Shown here: positions 14,152-16,945 of the stretch, one piece after another
How positions within the stretch are numbered: position 1 is the first letter of the stretch
Layout: every line of letters begins with the position of its first letter
DNA from: Thermodesulfobacteriota bacterium
GTDB taxonomy: Bacteria; Desulfobacterota; QYQD01
Direction of reading: 5' to 3'
DNA length: 16,945 bases
Assembly: GCA_030017815.1 (NCBI GenBank)
Contig: JASEGX010000027.1
Span: 1-16,945, forward strand
Made by a program: the position numbers and the translations under genes
Notes under the pieces: model-generated
What the model was told of the DNA's origin: nothing
The model's database searches: none
The model's input: only the letters and a program-made list of their open reading frames with translations

Positions 14152-15382
14152 GCGCCAGATACCTTCTTAATCCATCCAGAGCGGTCTCTGCCGCTACCTT
14201 TTGAATCATCTCACGCGTGCCCCGGAACAAAAAACGATGCGCTATCGTATTTCCAGGAACGGCCAGGCCGATATAGACTGTCCCCACCGGTTTTTCCGGT
14301 GTACCACCGCTAGGGCCGGCAATGCCGGTTACCGAAAGGCCGATATCGGTGCGGCTTTTCTCTTTAACTCCGCGCGCCATCTGTTCAGCCACCTCGGCGC
14401 TGACCGCGCCAAAGGCAGTAAGCGTCTCTTCAGAGACATGGAGAAGTTCTACCTTTGAGAGGTTACTGTAGGTGATAACCCCTCGCTCGAAATAATCCGA
14501 GCTTCCGGGTATCCTGGTCAGGCGGTGTCCAATCAGCCCGCCCGTACACGATTCCGCCACAGAGAGACTGAGCTTCCGGGCCCTTAAAAGGTCCCCCACT
14601 ACTTTCTCCAGCGTATCGTCCCCATAGCCAAAGATATGCGGATACAATCTTGCTTCCAGTTCTGCCTTGGCCCTGGAAAGGATAGCCTCAGTCTCACCCA
14701 GGGGTTCACTACTGAAAGTCAAGGTCACGTGGACTTCAGGAAAATCGGGATAATAACCGATTTTAAGCCTGGGATAAATCTCTTCCAGATCCGCACAGCG
14801 GGCATTTATCTCTGACTCGACCAGCCCGAAGGTCTTTATGACTTCCTGCCTGGTAACCACAGAGGGCCTCCATTTGGTTGCCAGGTACGGCAAGACCTTG
14901 CGGTCCAGGAGGTCTTTCATCTGATCGGGAACTCCGGGCAGAAAAAAAAGAGTTTTCCCCTCGTGCTCCAGAAAATAACCGGCCGCCTTGCCTGTTTCAT
15001 CCAGTAGGGTAGCCCCTTCAGGCAGCCAGGCCAGCTTAAGGTATTCTTCACACGGTTTTTCCCCTTTTGCCCGGAAGTACTTTTCGATTTGCTCTTTGAT
15101 CCCATTGTGAAATACAAGCTTGCGGCCAAGGATACGGGAAATTACCTCTGTGGTCAGATCATCACTGGTGGGCCCCAGCCCACCGGTAACTACCACAAAG
15201 TCAGTCTTCAGCATAGCCTGAACGAGTCCCTCTTCTATGGATTCCGGCTGGTCGCCCACGATGCTCATCTTCCTTATAAGGTAACCGGCCTCAAAAAATC
15301 GCCTGGCCGCAAACAGACTGGTAGTATTGGGAACCCGTCCCACCAATAATTCATCGCCGATGGCTATAATCTCACCTTTCAT
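14126..15382 (-). CDS. cinA: CinA: ADP-ribose pyrophosphatase-type domain fused to NMN amidohydrolase
   Basis: 418 residues, the full two-domain form. The N-terminal part (1-about 170) is the MoCF/COG1058 domain with IAIGDELLVGR (6-16) and VTGGLGPTSDD (65-75), shown in relatives to cleave ADP-ribose. The C-terminal part (about 256-410) is the PncC domain, which deamidates nicotinamide mononucleotide in NAD salvage; VAESCTGGL (275-283), GVITYSNLSK (301-310) and GIAGPSGGTPEKPVGT (353-368) are its marks. The linking region is the usual KH-like domain. Despite the competence-induced name from pneumococcus, a DNA-uptake role is not implied here. It begins 39 bases after pgpA and overlaps thpR. Confidence 0.95.
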   Translation of the reverse strand: MKGEIIAIGDELLVGRVPNTTSLFAARRFFEAGYLIRKMSIVGDQPESIEEGLVQAMLKTDFVVVTGGLGPTSDDLTTEVISRILGRKLVFHNGIKEQIEKYFRAKGEKPCEEYLKLAWLPEGATLLDETGKAAGYFLEHEGKTLFFLPGVPDQMKDLLDRKVLPYLATKWRPSVVTRQEVIKTFGLVESEINARCADLEEIYPRLKIGYYPDFPEVHVTLTFSSEPLGETEAILSRAKAELEARLYPHIFGYGDDTLEKVVGDLLRARKLSLSVAESCTGGLIGHRLTRIPGSSDYFERGVITYSNLSKVELLHVSEETLTAFGAVSAEVAEQMARGVKEKSRTDIGLSVTGIAGPSGGTPEKPVGTVYIGLAVPGNTIAHRFLFRGTREMIQKVAAETALDGLRRYLAHDTLIFGS

Positions 15383-15421
15383 GGATTATCCCTATAATGC
15401 CAATTTTGGTAGCCGCAGCCT

Positions 15422-15877
15422 TTAGGCCGCGGTGATGTAGAGGATAAGGCGTAAAATCAAGTTGGCATATATGCCTGCGACGATATCATCAGCCACTATA
15501 CCATAACCTCCGGGTAATATTCCCTCAAGCGTTTTAGCAGGAAATATCTTGGTAATATCAAAGAAACGAAAAAGTAAGAACCCAACCACAACCGCCCAAC
15601 CGGTTGGAGGAATTTGCGCAAGAGTTACCGCCATCCCGGCGATTTCGTCAATTACTATGGAAGAATCGTCTTTCTGCCCGGTTATAATCTCTGCCTGATG
15701 AGCGACTATGACTGCCAGGAAAATCAGCGCGATAAGGCCAGGGAGATAGAAAAACAGCGAATATCGCGATAAAAAACAATGAAATAATACCCCCCACAGG
15801 CTGCCCCACGTCCCCGGGGCCAGAGGTAACCGTCCGAAATAGGCCCCTGTCGCCAAAAAGAGTATCAAACTACGCAA
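15422..15877 (-). CDS. pgpA: Phosphatidylglycerophosphatase A
   Basis: 151-residue inner-membrane protein that dephosphorylates phosphatidylglycerophosphate to phosphatidylglycerol. Family marks: YFGRLPLAPGTWGSLWG near the start (13-29), the acidic DDSSIVIDEIAGM (70-82), FRFFDITKIFPAK (103-115) and GGYGIVADDIVAGIYANL (123-140). Hydrophobic segments lie at about 42-59, 84-103 and 133-149. The start is TTG at 15877. A TAA at 15881-15883 in the same frame excludes a longer protein, and AGGA lies about ten bases upstream. It is the first gene after the repeat-bearing gap behind larC. Confidence 0.93.
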   Translation of the reverse strand: MRSLILFLATGAYFGRLPLAPGTWGSLWGVLFHCFLSRYSLFFYLPGLIALIFLAVIVAHQAEIITGQKDDSSIVIDEIAGMAVTLAQIPPTGWAVVVGFLLFRFFDITKIFPAKTLEGILPGGYGIVADDIVAGIYANLILRLILYITAA

Positions 15878-15915
15878 GACTTAATTATCCTTTTGAGAAT
15901 ATCTTTATAAAATTA

Positions 15916-15994
15916 GGACGCAGATTTTCGCCGATACCCGCAGAAAGTTGTTTTTTATATTTGAAATCTTGATAATCTGCATTTATCTGCGTCC
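15916..15994. repeat. Inverted repeat with degenerate CGCAGAT motifs
   Basis: GGACGCAGAT (15916-15925) is the exact reverse complement of ATCTGCGTCC (15985-15994), with a 59-base interior. Further copies of the core occur inside: CCGCAGA at 15938-15944 and ATCTGC at 15975-15980. It fills most of the 140-base gap between larC and pgpA. This type of CGCAGAT-rich intergenic element is widespread in environmental bacteria, to my memory. It may also slow or end larC transcription. Confidence 0.5.
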
Positions 15995-16017
15995 AAAAAA
16001 AATCCTATATTATCAAA

Positions 16018-16945
16018 TTAATCAACCTGTTCTCCCGCACCGGCCAGGGCGATTTTCTGATATACGTATTTGAGAGGAATATTATGTTCGTTGGCTATTT
16101 TTCGGCATTCTTCATATTCAGGATAAACAGCCCGCCGTCCATCCATTCCCCTCGTTATCTTTACCTTCACCAGGCCCCACTCCGTCCTGACTTGGCCCAC
16201 AGTGCGTTCTACAGCAAAGCGCCGAGCCCCGTAATAGCGCATCCCCAGGGTGGTGGTTTCACGCAATATGATCTCCATGAGTAAGCCCTTTACCGCTTCA
16301 GGGCTTATTACCCGCAGTAGCGTCCCCGGACGGTTTTTCTTCATTTGTATGGGAGATAGAGAGACGTCCAGCGCCCCGGCCTCAAACAGTTTGTCCATCA
16401 GGTGGTCATAAAATTCGGGATTCATGTCGTCGATATGCGACTCTATGACCGTGACCGGCCTTGATTCGGGAATAGCCAAAGGATGCCCGGAGACTAGGCG
16501 CAGGAGATTTGGTATTTCTGACAGTCCAGATGCGCCGGCGCCATAGCCTGCTTTATCGATGCGCATGGCCGGCATCTGCCCGAAATCTTTAGCCAGGGCA
16601 GTGACAATAGCTGCTCCTGTAGGGGTTACAAGCTCTGCCTGGCTATCCACCGGATATGTAGGTACTCCCTTAAGGAGGGCCAGGGTGGCTGGGGCGGGTA
16701 ACGGCAACCGGCCGTGGCTGGAAGTTATCCAGCCTCTGGACATAGGAAGGGGCGAGCAATAGAATTCTTTTATATCAAAGTAGTTGAAACCGATAGCCGC
16801 CCCTACAATATCAATTATGGTATCGACACCGCCTACCTCATGGAAGTGGACCTTAGCCAGCGGCGTGTTATGGACATGGGCCTCGACCCCGGCGAGACGT
16901 TTAAATATATTCAGGCTTATCTTTTTCACCGGCGCAGCAAGGGGG
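16018..16945 (-). CDS. larC: Nickel pincer cofactor biosynthesis protein LarC (partial, start beyond the right edge)
   Basis: 308 sense codons are visible and the frame stays open to the window edge, so the start lies outside. A GTG at 16929 is internal. LarC (DUF111, normally about 390-420 residues) inserts nickel into the pyridinium dithiocarboxylate cofactor of lactate racemase and related LarA enzymes, in a CTP-dependent step. The visible part starts just before the conserved VHFHEVGGVDTIIDIVG block, and also has LVTPTGAAI, ESHIDDMNPEFYDHLMDKL and the C-terminal EYEECRKIA. About the first 90 residues are missing. LarA, LarB and LarE are not in the window. The frame is intact over the visible length, unlike lactobacillar larC with its programmed frameshift. 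Confidence 0.93.
   Translation of the reverse strand, partial: PLAAPVKKISLNIFKRLAGVEAHVHNTPLAKVHFHEVGGVDTIIDIVGAAIGFNYFDIKEFYCSPLPMSRGWITSSHGRLPLPAPATLALLKGVPTYPVDSQAELVTPTGAAIVTALAKDFGQMPAMRIDKAGYGAGASGLSEIPNLLRLVSGHPLAIPESRPVTVIESHIDDMNPEFYDHLMDKLFEAGALDVSLSPIQMKKNRPGTLLRVISPEAVKGLLMEIILRETTTLGMRYYGARRFAVERTVGQVRTEWGLVKVKITRGMDGRRAVYPEYEECRKIANEHNIPLKYVYQKIALAGAGEQVD

Overview
The window looks like a chromosomal segment of a Gram-negative anaerobe, most likely of the Desulfobacterota (former Deltaproteobacteria). The reasons are an outer-membrane BamD lipoprotein, a NIL-domain ferredoxin beside mnmA and mtaB, a small Rho_N-type protein, the cinA-thpR-recA-alaS order, a LarC homologue, a base composition of about half G+C, and several palindromic intergenic repeats. 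This placement is inference from gene content; no rRNA or tRNA gene is present to fix it. Nearly all the DNA is coding, and I see no phage, transposase, CRISPR or toxin-antitoxin module.

Layout. The left edge (1-165, minus) holds the N-terminal 55 codons of an unrecognised protein, followed by 337 bases without a gene that contain a palindromic repeat and a likely promoter. A plus-strand operon follows: NIL-domain 4Fe-4S ferredoxin, mnmA (tRNA U34 2-thiolation) and mtaB (tRNA ms2t6A37 formation), i.e. two sulfur-inserting tRNA enzymes with a small Fe-S protein. On the minus strand come a 57-residue membrane protein, an exported thermonuclease with a C-terminal Cys/His module, purC, a Rho_N-like basic protein, a putative lipoprotein, UDP-glucose dehydrogenase and a UDP-sugar epimerase. 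The last two form a UDP-glucuronate/UDP-galacturonate pair with its own likely promoter.

Divergent from that block are trxA and bamD (plus). They converge on a minus-strand run read in the order larC (partial at the right edge), pgpA, cinA, thpR, recA, alaS, with spacing from short gaps to overlaps. This is a housekeeping cluster around recombination, tRNA charging, NAD salvage/repair and phospholipid synthesis; recX, which sits between recA and alaS in E. coli, is absent.

The most notable non-gene features are: a head-to-head pair of GTAG-type REP sequences with a compensated stem change (5248-5304); a duplicated ribosome-binding site upstream of purC that creates a three-codon leader ORF ending one base before the purC start (5214-5236); tandem heptamers at 6343-6363; and a 10-bp inverted repeat at 15916-15994. 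No clearly new multi-gene system is visible. The best candidate for follow-up is the ferredoxin-mnmA-mtaB operon, whose MnmA carries a third cysteine that could help bind an Fe-S cluster.
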